Positions 8,078 through 16,886 are shown, numbered from the stretch's first letter. The stretch: 45,051 nt of DNA from JAKSUT01 sp045616505 (GCA_045616505.1 JAZLGV010000133.1:1-45051); one strand, 5' to 3'. The notes: generated by a model from the sequence alone, not told the origin. A program made the numbers and translations.

Positions 8078-9652
8078 TTAATTTGCTTTAGTTGTTTCTT
8101 GAGTTTCAGCGTTGTGTAATTTTTTTCTGATATTAACAGCTTCGCTACCAATTTTGTTTAATAATAAACCTGACAAGCCACCAATTACAAGTGATGGGCC
8201 GGCAGAAACTAAACAAACTGTGCAAAGCGAAGAAATTGCAACTGCTCCAAGAGCAGGGATGCCATATTCAAGAGTAGCTTGGATTTTTGCTTCTTTTCCG
8301 TTTGCTTTTCCAATGCCAAATGCAACGGTTGCAAATGTTGTGATAAATGTAAGAATATCAGTTGGAGCTGAACCGATTTTTAAATCTCTAAGTTTATCAT
8401 AAAGTTTGTTTATTTCTGTATCTGTTGAATTGTTTAATGATTTTATTGCTGTATTTGTTTGTTTTTTAAGAATTTCATAATCTTTTGCAGGTAATACTTT
8501 TTTGTATTCTTCAAGAAGTTTGTCAATGCTTCCTTTTTTGTCTTTGTATAATTCTGAAATTACTTTTTCAAAAGCAGATTTATCTTCAATTCCTTCAGTT
8601 TTTGTTAAAAGATTTTCTATTTGTTCAAGGGCTGATATTTTGTGCATTCTATCGCCAGTTTTAGAAAAATCGTTGATAGATTTAATAATGCTTTCTGTTA
8701 GTTTTTGGTTTTCTGTGTCAAGAGGATTAACGTTTGTGTTGATATTGTTAAATATGTTTTTTAGAGCTTTTGTTGTTGTATCGTTGTTTGTTGAAAGTTT
8801 TGAAGTAATGTTTGTTAGATTTTGGCTTGTTGCAGCTTTGTTTGTGGACATTGTTCTTTCTGCAATAAAAGTAGTGTATGATTTTTTATCTTTAATAAAT
8901 TCTTTTAATCTTTTAAAACTTTTTTGCCAAATAGTTTCGTCAAGTTCTGTGAATGAAATTTGAGTTTTGTTTAATCTTTCTGCAACGGCTGCATCATTAA
9001 AGTTTGCTGCAAATAAGTTTTTAGCATTTTTTAGATTGTGATTGCATTTGATTTTTGAAGTTGATGATAATTTTTGGTTTGCTTCTTCAAATGCTTCAAA
9101 TAATTTTGTAAATTCTTTATTTGTTTTTTTGTAAGCTTTTTCTGTCATTTTAACAGAGATATTAGTTACTATATCTGTGATTTTTTGGCAAATTTTTCCA
9201 ACAACAGGAATTGGATCTGTCATTTTTTTGTATAAAATATCTTTTGCAGAAATAAAATTCATTGCAGAGTTGTATAAAGAGCCTAGACTTTTTATTTTAT
9301 CAACTTTGTTGATAAAGAATTTTTCTATGTGAGAAAGGTTTTCTTTAGTTATTTTCCCTGTTTCAACATCTTTTGCTTTTTTTTGTAAATTTATTATTTT
9401 TTCGCTGATTTTATTTTTGTTTGCACCAATGATTTTAATTCCACCAAGTGCTAATAATGCGGCAGAAAGAACAGTTCCGACAGATGCAATAATGATTGTT
9501 TTTGTTTTATTTTTTTTATTTTGATTTTCAATGTTTTCAGGTTGAGTTTGAACTGTGCTAACCTCAGCCTTAATTTTTTCAGACTTGTTTTTGCCTGAAA
9601 AATTTGGGGTTTTATATAAATTGCTGTTTAAATTAATATTCAAATTGGTCAT
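8078..9652 (-). CDS. Unknown membrane-anchored protein with N-terminal PNFSG leader
   Basis: 524 residues, family not recognised. The N terminus is an alternating polar/hydrophobic leader (MTNLNINLNSNLY) ending in TPNFSGKN at residues 15-22. A single transmembrane helix follows at about 52-76 (IIIASVGTVLSAALLALGGIKIIG). The middle (about 80-425) is long, charged, helical and rich in Lys, Asn and Thr, probably coiled coil. The C-terminal region has hydrophobic stretches at about 431-448 and 464-498 (Gly/Ala rich, LVIGGLSGLLLNKIG). It shares the leader pattern with the proteins at 899, 5126 and 43051. The start is ATG 9652, preceded by a weak GGAATAG. It is upstream of the histidine kinase on the same strand with a 70-base gap and could be co-transcribed with it. 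Confidence 0.75.
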   Translation of the reverse strand: MTNLNINLNSNLYKTPNFSGKNKSEKIKAEVSTVQTQPENIENQNKKNKTKTIIIASVGTVLSAALLALGGIKIIGANKNKISEKIINLQKKAKDVETGKITKENLSHIEKFFINKVDKIKSLGSLYNSAMNFISAKDILYKKMTDPIPVVGKICQKITDIVTNISVKMTEKAYKKTNKEFTKLFEAFEEANQKLSSTSKIKCNHNLKNAKNLFAANFNDAAVAERLNKTQISFTELDETIWQKSFKRLKEFIKDKKSYTTFIAERTMSTNKAATSQNLTNITSKLSTNNDTTTKALKNIFNNINTNVNPLDTENQKLTESIIKSINDFSKTGDRMHKISALEQIENLLTKTEGIEDKSAFEKVISELYKDKKGSIDKLLEEYKKVLPAKDYEILKKQTNTAIKSLNNSTDTEINKLYDKLRDLKIGSAPTDILTFITTFATVAFGIGKANGKEAKIQATLEYGIPALGAVAISSLCTVCLVSAGPSLVIGGLSGLLLNKIGSEAVNIRKKLHNAETQETTKAN

Positions 9653-9729
9653 TTGTCGCTCTATTCCATGTAAATAAACAATTGTGAATATTAAAAATTG
9701 CTTACTTTTTATGTTTTATTACAATTCGT

Positions 9730-10209
9730 TTACCTTATTACAAAAAGCCATTCAAGTTTTCTAACGGCTTGAACTAAGAATCCTTCGTTTTCTGCGTTTA
9801 TTGAACCAACTAAAACAGTTGTTGCATTTATGTTTTTCCCAACCATAATATCTGTAAGTGGTCTATCTCCAATAATTGCTACTTCTTTTGAAGAAAGTTT
9901 TAGTTGTTCTAATGCCTTTTCAACTCCTTCTGTTTTTGGTTTTTTTGAATTTTCTATTACAGGAAAATCTATTGCATTTCTAACTTTTTGAACATAATTA
10001 GGGTTTGTGTTGTTTGTTGCAATTGCAAGTAAAAAATCCTTTTTTATATTTTCAAACCAATCAAGAGTTTCTTGGGTGAATTTACCTGATTTTGAAACCA
10101 TAACTGTGCTGTCCAAATCCATAATTAAACCTTTTATTCCGTTGTTTTTTAATTCTTCTAATGGAATATCGTAGATGTTTTTGCAGATATAATCAGGTTT
10201 TACAAGCAT
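9730..10209 (-). CDS. YqeG family HAD IIIA-type phosphatase
   Basis: 159-residue HAD-superfamily protein of the YqeG type. Motif I is DLDST (DxDxT, residues about 31-35), motif II is the T of IATNN (about 64), the Lys of KPKTEGVEKAL serves motif III, and motif IV is IGDRPLTDI (about 113-121). Length and motif spacing match YqeG/GEP4-like phosphatases, some of which dephosphorylate phosphatidylglycerophosphate; the bacterial substrate is not settled. The start codon ATG 10209 follows AAAGGA, which overlaps the stop of the upstream kinase gene two bases away, so the two are surely translated from one message. Confidence 0.92.
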   Translation of the reverse strand: MLVKPDYICKNIYDIPLEELKNNGIKGLIMDLDSTVMVSKSGKFTQETLDWFENIKKDFLLAIATNNTNPNYVQKVRNAIDFPVIENSKKPKTEGVEKALEQLKLSSKEVAIIGDRPLTDIMVGKNINATTVLVGSINAENEGFLVQAVRKLEWLFVIR

Positions 10210-10211
10210 TT

Positions 10212-10727
10212 TTATCCTTTCAATTTTTCAATTAATTCAAGAGTGGTTTTCTTTAGTGTTTCGTAGTCAGAATCATTGTTTATTACATAATCCCAATCGG
10301 TTATGTTGTCTAAACCTGTTTCTGTAACGTCGTTTTCGCCAATCAAAGTGCCTCTTTTTGCTCTTGTTTCTCTTGAAGCTTCTACTCTAATTGCTATTGC
10401 TCCTGCTTTTTTGAATGTTTCATATTCGTGCAAGACTCTTGTGTCTGTAACGATGATGTTGCCTTCTTGTGAAATTATTTTTTCAAGCCAATAGTCAGGA
10501 CTTTGAGAACGCCCCCAGTTGCCTAAATCTATCAAGTCTTGACGATAAGTTGCTTTATTTGTTTCGATTTCTTCGTAAGTTAAATTGTGAGTTTTTCCAT
10601 ATTCGATTTTTATAATGTCGCCCATTGCACATCTTTTATAAGTTGGCATATTTTCTAATAATATTTTTGCAACGGTATCTTTTCCAGAATATTGTTTTCC
10701 AGAAAAAATAATTATGTTATCAGCCAT
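10212..10727 (-). CDS. P-loop kinase resembling phosphomevalonate kinase / deoxynucleotide kinase
   Basis: 171 residues with GAGGAG seven bases before ATG 10727; an in-frame upstream ATG (10769) lies in the promoter and is rejected. The N-terminal Walker A is FSGKQYSGKDTVA. Further along come the lid-like region with TYRQDLIDLGNWGR, then IIVTDTRVLHEYETFKKAG, VRVEASRETRAKRG and ETGLDNITDWDYVINN. Order and wording match the animal-type phosphomevalonate kinase family (Pfam PF04275), which has the same SGKxxSGKD, SDTRR and CGLDNFGDFDWVIEN signatures. In bacteria such proteins are rare and may phosphorylate a deoxynucleotide or another phosphate ester instead; no mevalonate genes are in view. Forms an operon with the YqeG gene. 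Confidence 0.75.
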   Translation of the reverse strand: MADNIIIFSGKQYSGKDTVAKILLENMPTYKRCAMGDIIKIEYGKTHNLTYEEIETNKATYRQDLIDLGNWGRSQSPDYWLEKIISQEGNIIVTDTRVLHEYETFKKAGAIAIRVEASRETRAKRGTLIGENDVTETGLDNITDWDYVINNDSDYETLKKTTLELIEKLKG

Positions 10728-10749
10728 TTTGTTCTCCTCGTTTTTCTTA

Positions 10750-10779
10750 ATTATATTTGAAATTTTCAAAATATGTCAA
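10750..10779 (-). promoter_or_regulatory. Consensus sigma-70 promoter for the kinase-yqeG operon, with palindromic spacer
   Basis: On the minus strand TTGACA (10774-10779) and TATAAT (10750-10755) are both perfect consensus hexamers with an 18-base spacer. The spacer contains the perfect palindrome TTTGAAATTTTCAAA (10756-10770) exactly between the two boxes, a classic place for a repressor. The transcript would start near 10743, a short distance before the GAGGAG and ATG 10727. Confidence 0.75.
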
Positions 10780-10807
10780 ATAAGTTAATAATTTCCATGA
10801 CTAATTC

Positions 10808-10836
10808 TTGCAATTTTTCTTTGTTATTATTATAAT
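10808..10836 (+). promoter_or_regulatory. Sigma-70 promoter for glyQ and the permeases
   Basis: TTGCAA (10808-10813), 17-base spacer, TATAAT (10831-10836). Predicted start near 10843. The gene start ATG 10895 lies about 50 bases downstream with AGGA at 10879-10882. Confidence 0.7.
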
Positions 10837-10842
10837 AATTCC

Positions 10843-10859
10843 ACACTAAATTTTAGTGT
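10843..10859. promoter_or_regulatory. 17-base palindrome at the predicted glyQ transcription start
   Basis: ACACTAAATTTTAGTGT is a perfect inverted repeat (8-base arms, one central T) located directly at the predicted +1. It could be a repressor operator or a 5'-end RNA hairpin that stabilises the message. No T-box or known riboswitch features are visible in the short leader. Confidence 0.55.
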
Positions 10860-10894
10860 TAATTTTACAATTAATCGCAGGAATAAGATATCTT

Positions 10895-11785
10895 ATGGCA
10901 CTTACATTTCAAGAATTAATATTAAATTTATCAAAATTTTGGTCAGATAACGGTTGTATTATTCAACAACCTTATGATATAGAAAAAGGCGCATCAACAA
11001 TGAATCCTGCGACTTTTTTGCGTTCTTTAGGTCCTGAACCTTGGAATACTGCAATGGTTGAACCTTGCAGAAGACCGACTGATGCAAGATATGGTGAAAA
11101 TCCAAATAGATTAGGACATTATTTTCAATATCAAGTTATCTTAAAACCATCTCCTGAAAATGCTCAAGAACTTTATTTAAAAAGTTTGGAAGCTATGGGG
11201 ATTGATTTATCAGTTCATGATGTAAGATTTGTTGAAGATAACTGGGAATCTCCTACGTTAGGTGCGGCTGGTGTTGGCTGGGAAGTTTGGCTTGATGGAA
11301 TGGAAATTACTCAATTTACTTATTTCCAACAAGTAGGTGGTTTAGAAATTCGTCCAGTAGCTTTGGAAATTACATACGGTTTAGAAAGAATTGCAATGTA
11401 TTTGCAAAATGTTGATTCTGTATATAAAGTTATGTGGAATAACGAATTAAATTATGGTGAAATTTATCATCAAAATGAAGTTGAACAATCAAAATATAAT
11501 TTTGAAGTTTCAAATTCTGAAATGTTGTTTAAAATTTTTGATTCTTTCCAAAAAGAAGTTGATAACTGTATAGAACATGAACTTGTTCTTCCAGCTTATG
11601 ATTATGTATTGAAGTGCTCTCATACGTTCAATTTATTGGACGCAAGAGGTGTTATAAGTAGAGATGAAAGAATTAATTTCATTAATCGTGTTAGAACAAT
11701 GGCAGCTTCAGTTGCGAAATTGTACGTTGCCCAACGTGAAGCAATGGGATTCCCATTATTGAAGCGTGAAAAAGTCGGAATATAG
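10895..11785 (+). CDS. glyQ: Glycyl-tRNA synthetase alpha subunit
   Basis: 296 residues, normal length for the catalytic alpha subunit of the bacterial alpha2-beta2 glycyl-tRNA synthetase, which charges tRNA-Gly in the cytoplasm. Family hallmarks run through the whole protein: MALTFQELILNLSKFW, GCIIQQPYD, MNPATFLRSLGPEPW, VEPCRRPTDARYGENPNR, LGHYFQYQVILKPSP, VEDNWESPTLGAAGVGWEVW and FQQVGGLEI. ATG 10895 is chosen because the family begins at this MALTFQ. The partner glyS is not next to it, which is less usual; two amino acid permeases follow after only five bases. Confidence 0.97.
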   Translation: MALTFQELILNLSKFWSDNGCIIQQPYDIEKGASTMNPATFLRSLGPEPWNTAMVEPCRRPTDARYGENPNRLGHYFQYQVILKPSPENAQELYLKSLEAMGIDLSVHDVRFVEDNWESPTLGAAGVGWEVWLDGMEITQFTYFQQVGGLEIRPVALEITYGLERIAMYLQNVDSVYKVMWNNELNYGEIYHQNEVEQSKYNFEVSNSEMLFKIFDSFQKEVDNCIEHELVLPAYDYVLKCSHTFNLLDARGVISRDERINFINRVRTMAASVAKLYVAQREAMGFPLLKREKVGI

Positions 11786-11790
11786 GTATT

Positions 11791-13407
11791 ATGGCAAAAA
11801 ACTCTTATCGAGCAAGTTTCTCAAAAAGATTTATTGAGGGCATGCTAAAAAGAAAAGACCCTGACGAAATGTTGGCTGTTGCAAAAACAGAAGGTTTGGA
11901 AAAAACGTTAGGTGTTATGGATTTAATTATTTTAGGTATCGGTGCGATTATCGGTTCTGGTATTTTTGCTGTTGTTGGTATAGCAGCAGCTGGTGGTGGT
12001 GAAAGTGTAGGTGCAGGCCCTGCATTAATGCTTTCTATGATTATTGCCGCTTTTGCGTGTGTTTTTTCAGCACTTTGTTATTCAGAATTTGCATCAATGA
12101 TTCCTGTCGCAGGCGGTGCTTATATTTACACTTTTGCTACATTAGGTGAATTTGCAGCTTGGATGGTAGGCTGGATATTGATGTTAGAATACGCAATTGG
12201 TTATATTGCAGTTGCTTGTGCTTGGTCAAATCATTTTATGCAATTTATAAAAGGATTTAGCACATATTTACCTGCTTGGGTTTCAAATCCTCCATTGTGG
12301 CTTGTAAATGATTCTCGTTCAGCGATGAAAATTGTTGAAGATTCAGGATTAGATGCAAATGTGGTTATTCCTCATATTTGCGGAATGCCTGTTTGTATAA
12401 ATCTTCCTGCTATATTTATTGTTCTTTTGATTACTGCAATATTGGTTAAAGGAACAAAAGATTCAACAAAAATGGCAGGAGTTATGGTTTTTGTTAAATT
12501 AGCCGTAATTGCTTTATTTGTTTGTATCGGTGCTTTTTATATTAAACCTGCAAATTGGACACCATTTGCACCAAATGGTTTTGAAGGTATCTTTATGGGT
12601 GCTTTCATCATTTTCTTTGCATATATTGGTTTTGATGCTTTGGCGACAACTGCAGAAGAATGTAAAAATCCTCAAAAAGATTTACCAATCGGTATTATTG
12701 GCTCATTGATAGTTACAACAATTGTTTATGTACTTGTAGCACTTGTTCTTACTGGTATTCAACCAACAAGTGGGGTTGCTGTTCCAACTGGATTTTTAAA
12801 AGCTCCAATGGCATTTGTAATGCAAAATGTCGGACAAAATTGGGTTGCTGGATTGATTTCTATTGGTTCTTTAGCAGGTTTAACTTCTGTTTTATTAGTT
12901 TTACAACTTGCTGCAACAAGAATTTTGTTTGCAATGAGCAGAGATAATTTTTTACCTCGTAAATTTCAAGTTTTACATCCAAAATATCACACTCCAGCTT
13001 TATTAACTTGGGTTGTAGGTTTGGTTTGTGTAATTGGAACTTTATGTTTAGATTTGAATGTTGCCGCAGAACTTTGTAATTTCGGAACGTTCACTTCTTT
13101 CATAATTGTATGTGTTGCAGTATTGATTTTGAGAAAAGTTGATCCTGATAGACCAAGACCGTTTAAAGTTCCATTTTCACCATATTTTCCATTAATGGGT
13201 ATTATTTGTTGTGGTGGTTTGATGATTTATTCAATGCAATCTTTGACTACTTCAGCTTTGTTATTCCCTGCTTGGATTGGTTTGGGTGCTTTGATATATT
13301 TACATTACGGTTATAAGAAAAATAGAGTAGAAGAAGTTTTTGATAAACGCAGAAAAATAGTCGAAAATAGAGAAAATAATAGCGAGGGTGAGTCTGTTGA
13401 AAACTAA
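11791..13407 (+). CDS. APC family amino acid permease (copy 1)
   Basis: 538 residues, about 12-14 membrane helices, of the cationic-amino-acid-transporter/YfnA branch of the APC superfamily. The helix 1 signature LGIGAIIGSGIFAVVG and the substrate-site segment with ALCYSEFASMIPVAGGAY are typical, as is the FFAYIGFDALATTAEE stretch in helix 6 and NPQKDLPIGI after it. It should import (or exchange) amino acids using the proton gradient; the exact substrate cannot be read from sequence. It starts five bases after glyQ, so it is probably on the same message. Next to it is a close paralogue with which its 3' end overlaps. Confidence 0.92.
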   Translation: MAKNSYRASFSKRFIEGMLKRKDPDEMLAVAKTEGLEKTLGVMDLIILGIGAIIGSGIFAVVGIAAAGGGESVGAGPALMLSMIIAAFACVFSALCYSEFASMIPVAGGAYIYTFATLGEFAAWMVGWILMLEYAIGYIAVACAWSNHFMQFIKGFSTYLPAWVSNPPLWLVNDSRSAMKIVEDSGLDANVVIPHICGMPVCINLPAIFIVLLITAILVKGTKDSTKMAGVMVFVKLAVIALFVCIGAFYIKPANWTPFAPNGFEGIFMGAFIIFFAYIGFDALATTAEECKNPQKDLPIGIIGSLIVTTIVYVLVALVLTGIQPTSGVAVPTGFLKAPMAFVMQNVGQNWVAGLISIGSLAGLTSVLLVLQLAATRILFAMSRDNFLPRKFQVLHPKYHTPALLTWVVGLVCVIGTLCLDLNVAAELCNFGTFTSFIIVCVAVLILRKVDPDRPRPFKVPFSPYFPLMGIICCGGLMIYSMQSLTTSALLFPAWIGLGALIYLHYGYKKNRVEEVFDKRRKIVENRENNSEGESVEN

Positions 13408-14974
13408 TATTAAAGAAATACTTTATAATATGTTCACCCCAAAAAATCCTGATGAACTTATCGCAGCGGGTAAAAAATCAGAATTGAAAAAAACTTTAAA
13501 TGTTTTCGATTTGATAATTTTAGGTATCGGCGCTGTTGTTGGTACAGGTATTTTCACTATTGTAGGAATAGCAATTCAAGGCGGTCATGAATCAGTTGGT
13601 GCAGGTCCTGCGATTATTGTTTCAATGATTTTAGCTGCGATATCTTGTGTATTTTCAGCATTGTGTTATTCAGAAATTGCTGCAATGATTCCTGTTGCTG
13701 GTTCAGCTTATACATATACTTACGCAACTATGGGCGAATTTATGGCTTGGATGGTAGGCTGGATATTGATGCTTGAATATGCGATTGGTAATATCACTAT
13801 TGCTTGTGCATGGACTGGGTATTTAACTCAATTGTTAAAAGGTTTTGTAAATGTATTGCCACCTTTTGTTGTTAATTTCCCTATTTGGTTAAGAAACGAT
13901 TATCGTTCAATTTCTTTGATTTGTGACAAATATTCAATAGATATTCATGATAAAATTCCGTTTTTATTCGGAAAAATTCCGTTCGCAATTAATTTACCTG
14001 CTATTCTTTTGATTTTAGTTCTTACTCTAATACTTATTAAAGGTGTTAAGGAATCTACAAAAGTTGCAGGAATATTAGTTGCATTGAATATGTTTATAAT
14101 TTCATCTTTTGTACTTGTTGGAATGTTTTATGTAAAACCTGCAAATTGGGCACCATTTGCACCAAACGGTATTGAAGGTATTGTAATGGGTGCGTTTTTA
14201 ATCTTCTTTGCTTATGTAGGTTTTGATGCTATTTCAACAACCGCAGAAGAAACTAAAAATCCTCAAAGAGATTTGCCAATAGGTATTTTAGGTACGTTGG
14301 TAATTTGTACTATTTTATATATTTCGGTTGCATTAGTTTTAACAGGTATTGTGCCTGTTTCTGCAATCGATACGCAAGCTCCAATAGCGGCTGCGATGAG
14401 ATTTATCGGAAAAGATTGGTTTGCAGGATTGATTTCAGTTGCTGCTGTTGCCGGTTTAACTTCAGTTTTATTGATTTATCAATTAGGTACAACAAGAATT
14501 TTATACGCTATGAGCAGAGATGGCTTTCTACCAAAACCTTTGCGAGCAGTTCATAAAAAATTCAGAACTCCACACGTTTTAACTTGGTTAGCAGGTTTTA
14601 TTGTTATGGGTTGTGCGTTGTTTATGGATTTGAATATTTCTGCTGAGCTTTGTAATTTCGGAACATTTACTTCATTTATTATAATTTGTTTGGCAGTTTT
14701 GATTTTGAGAAAAACTGATCCGAATAGAGAAAGACCTTTTAAAGTTCCATTTGTACCGCTATTTCCTATTTTAGGTATCATCACATGTGGTGGATTGATG
14801 TTCTATTCAATGGGTTCTTTGATAACTTCTTTGAAATACTTTATCGTTTGGTTATTTATCGGAGTTATTATTTATATTACTCATAGTTATAAAACATTAA
14901 GAGCAGCAGAAGCTAAAAAAGAATATTTTAGACAAAAAGCTATTGAAATAAAACAACAACAAAACAATAATTAA
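13397..14974 (+). CDS. APC family amino acid permease (copy 2, tandem paralogue)
   Basis: About 525 residues and closely similar to the preceding permease along its whole length (same LGIGAVVGTGIFTIVG, SALCYSEIAAMIPVAGSAY, FFAYVGFDAISTTAEE and LNISAELCNFGTFTSF segments), so a tandem duplication. Start choice: TTG 13397 has GAGGG eight bases upstream, while GTG 13388 sits on top of that site. Either start lies inside the end of copy 1, implying translational coupling. The substrate-binding helices differ in places (for example GSAYTYTYATMG versus GGAYIYTFATLG), so the two may prefer different amino acids. It ends in a Gln/Asn-rich tail and overlaps the convergent formyltransferase-like gene by four bases. 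Confidence 0.9.
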   Translation: MKTNIKEILYNMFTPKNPDELIAAGKKSELKKTLNVFDLIILGIGAVVGTGIFTIVGIAIQGGHESVGAGPAIIVSMILAAISCVFSALCYSEIAAMIPVAGSAYTYTYATMGEFMAWMVGWILMLEYAIGNITIACAWTGYLTQLLKGFVNVLPPFVVNFPIWLRNDYRSISLICDKYSIDIHDKIPFLFGKIPFAINLPAILLILVLTLILIKGVKESTKVAGILVALNMFIISSFVLVGMFYVKPANWAPFAPNGIEGIVMGAFLIFFAYVGFDAISTTAEETKNPQRDLPIGILGTLVICTILYISVALVLTGIVPVSAIDTQAPIAAAMRFIGKDWFAGLISVAAVAGLTSVLLIYQLGTTRILYAMSRDGFLPKPLRAVHKKFRTPHVLTWLAGFIVMGCALFMDLNISAELCNFGTFTSFIIICLAVLILRKTDPNRERPFKVPFVPLFPILGIITCGGLMFYSMGSLITSLKYFIVWLFIGVIIYITHSYKTLRAAEAKKEYFRQKAIEIKQQQNNN

Positions 14975-15930
14975 GCTTTGTTTTTGGCTTTACATCTTAT
15001 TTTTATATAAAGTTTAGTTAGAGGTTTTAGTATTCCAAAAAGTTTAACTTTTTGCATTTTTAGTAATTTACCATTTCCGCAGACAACAGTTATGGATGCG
15101 TTTCTTGAAGATTTTTCGATAACTGTTCCAGCTTCTTCTGTTACTTCTTTTTCAGGTTCTATAATTTCTAAGTTATAAGGATTTGGAATAAAAAAGTGAG
15201 TATTGTGTTCGTAATAAACATTTGTCCAAGGATGAAAAGCTCTTATGTGTGCAGAAATTTCTTCTGCTGTTTGTCTAAAATCAAGCATAACATCGTGTTC
15301 TGATATTTGCTTGTAATAACTTGCAACTTTTTCATCTTGTTTTACAGGAATAACTATTTCAGAATCCATTTTTTCAACAAGTTCTTTTATTCCACTTCTT
15401 GCAAGAACGGCAATTCTTTCTCTAAGTTCTTTTCCTGTGTCGTTTTCTAATATTTCAAGTTGTTTTTGGTGCAAGATTGCTCCTGTGTCATAGTTTTCAT
15501 CCATTAGATGAAAAGTTACACCTGTTGTTTTTTCTTGATGCCAAATTGTTTGTAGATAAGGGTTTGGACCTCTATATTTTGGAAGTAACGCAGGATGAAC
15601 ATTTATTGTTGCAAGTTTTGGCAAGTCAATTATTGGCTTTTTGATTTTTTCTCCCCAGCTTCCAACTATTATTAAATCAGGATTTAATTTTAAAATTTCT
15701 TTTTTGAAATCTACTGAATTTGCTTTTCTTGCTTTGATTTCATATAATTTATGGCTTTTAATATAGGTGTATTCTTTTGAAGGGTTAAAAATATCTATAA
15801 TTGTTCTTTTTAATGGGTTAAATTGTACTCTTTCGTTTCTTAAAACTCCCACTATTTTACAGTTTGCGTCCATACATCCTGCAATTAAATTTGTTAGTAA
15901 ACTTCCAGAACCTAAAATTACGACCTTCAT
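14971..15930 (-). CDS. Formyltransferase family protein (methionyl-tRNA formyltransferase-like)
   Basis: 319 residues. The N-terminal formyl-transferase domain has the catalytic region INVHPALLPKYRGPNPY (Asn/His of the folate site, then LLPxxRG) and TGVTFHLMDENYDTGAIL (catalytic Asp), and a C-terminal domain with LDFRQTAEEISAHIRAFHPW, matching LDWxxxAxxIxxxIRAFxPxPGA of Fmt. The N terminus MKVVILGSGSLLTN lacks the GTPEFA signature of standard Fmt. It may be the cell's true Fmt in a divergent form, or an Fmt-like enzyme for another amine such as a nucleotide sugar. Start ATG 15930 has AAAGGA eight bases upstream. It follows aspS and ribF on the same strand. Confidence 0.78.
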   Translation of the reverse strand: MKVVILGSGSLLTNLIAGCMDANCKIVGVLRNERVQFNPLKRTIIDIFNPSKEYTYIKSHKLYEIKARKANSVDFKKEILKLNPDLIIVGSWGEKIKKPIIDLPKLATINVHPALLPKYRGPNPYLQTIWHQEKTTGVTFHLMDENYDTGAILHQKQLEILENDTGKELRERIAVLARSGIKELVEKMDSEIVIPVKQDEKVASYYKQISEHDVMLDFRQTAEEISAHIRAFHPWTNVYYEHNTHFFIPNPYNLEIIEPEKEVTEEAGTVIEKSSRNASITVVCGNGKLLKMQKVKLFGILKPLTKLYIKIRCKAKNKA

Positions 15931-15977
15931 TAAATTTCCTTTAAAACTTATGTTGTTTTTTGATTATTTCATATTTT

Positions 15978-16883
15978 TTAATGTTTTTCAACAAATTTAA
16001 CATCTTTTTGTATTTGAGTTTTTAATTCGTCAAGATTTTCAAATTGTTTTTCAGAACGAATTTTATCTAAAAATCTTATTTCAAGTTTTTCTCCGTAAAT
16101 ATTTTCATTGAAATCAAGAATGTGAACTTCAAGTATTTGAGGAAGATTTTTGTCTATTGTTGGTCTTGTTCCATTATTTGCAACGGCTTTGTATGTTTTT
16201 CCATTGTATTTTACAAGTGCAGAATAAACTCCTTTTTTAGGTGTAATAAGATTTTTAGGGTAAATTAGGTTTGCTGTTTTGAAACCAAGTTTTCTTCCAA
16301 GTTGTTGTCCATAAACAACAGTTTCTTCAAGCCCGTAGGTGTAACCTAACATTTCATTGACTTCTTTTATCTTTCCTTCAACAAGTTTTTTTCTGATTGT
16401 TGTTGAACTTATGATTTCGTTGTTTTGGATTACAGGTGGAATTTCAAAATACTGATAATTGTAGGTATTTTGTTTTTCGCTTAATAAATTCACATCTCCA
16501 GATTTTTTTGCACCAAAAGTGTGGTTAAAACCTGTTGAAATAGCAATTGGCTCAAAGTTTTTTATAAGAATATTTTTTAGATAATCTTCTGCTGAGAGAT
16601 TTGCAAGTTCTTCGTCAAATTTTATAAAATATAAATAATCAATTCCAAGTTTTTCGATTAAGTCAATTTTTTCCTTGCGTTTTATTATGTATTCTGGATT
16701 TAAGTCATGAAAAAAACAATGTGGATGGTCTTGAAAAGTGATTACTGCTGATTTTGAATTGTGTTTTTTTGCAAAATCAACAGCAGACTTAATCACTGCT
16801 TGATGCCCCAGATGAATTCCATCAAAAAACCCTAAGGCAATGGACAAGCCTTTATTTTCATTTAATGAATTGAATATTTGCAT
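15978..16883 (-). CDS. ribF: Bifunctional riboflavin kinase / FAD synthetase
   Basis: 301 residues, usual length for RibF, which converts riboflavin to FMN and then FAD. The FAD synthetase half has GFFDGIHLGHQAV (residues 18-30, the GxHxGH nucleotidyl-transfer motif) and later ISSTTIRKKLVEGK (the STxxR motif). The riboflavin kinase half has GRKLGFKTANL, NNGTRPTID (the family's PTxD segment) and GEKLEIRFLDKIRSEKQF. ATG 16883 is three bases after the aspS stop, implying a shared message. No FMN riboswitch is seen upstream, which fits its place inside an operon. Confidence 0.97.
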   Translation of the reverse strand: MQIFNSLNENKGLSIALGFFDGIHLGHQAVIKSAVDFAKKHNSKSAVITFQDHPHCFFHDLNPEYIIKRKEKIDLIEKLGIDYLYFIKFDEELANLSAEDYLKNILIKNFEPIAISTGFNHTFGAKKSGDVNLLSEKQNTYNYQYFEIPPVIQNNEIISSTTIRKKLVEGKIKEVNEMLGYTYGLEETVVYGQQLGRKLGFKTANLIYPKNLITPKKGVYSALVKYNGKTYKAVANNGTRPTIDKNLPQILEVHILDFNENIYGEKLEIRFLDKIRSEKQFENLDELKTQIQKDVKFVEKH

Positions 16884-16886
16884 AGC

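Noticed and set aside
10837..10894. T-box leader upstream of glyQ
   Set aside because: The leader is about 50 bases, with no specifier loop, T-box sequence or terminator.
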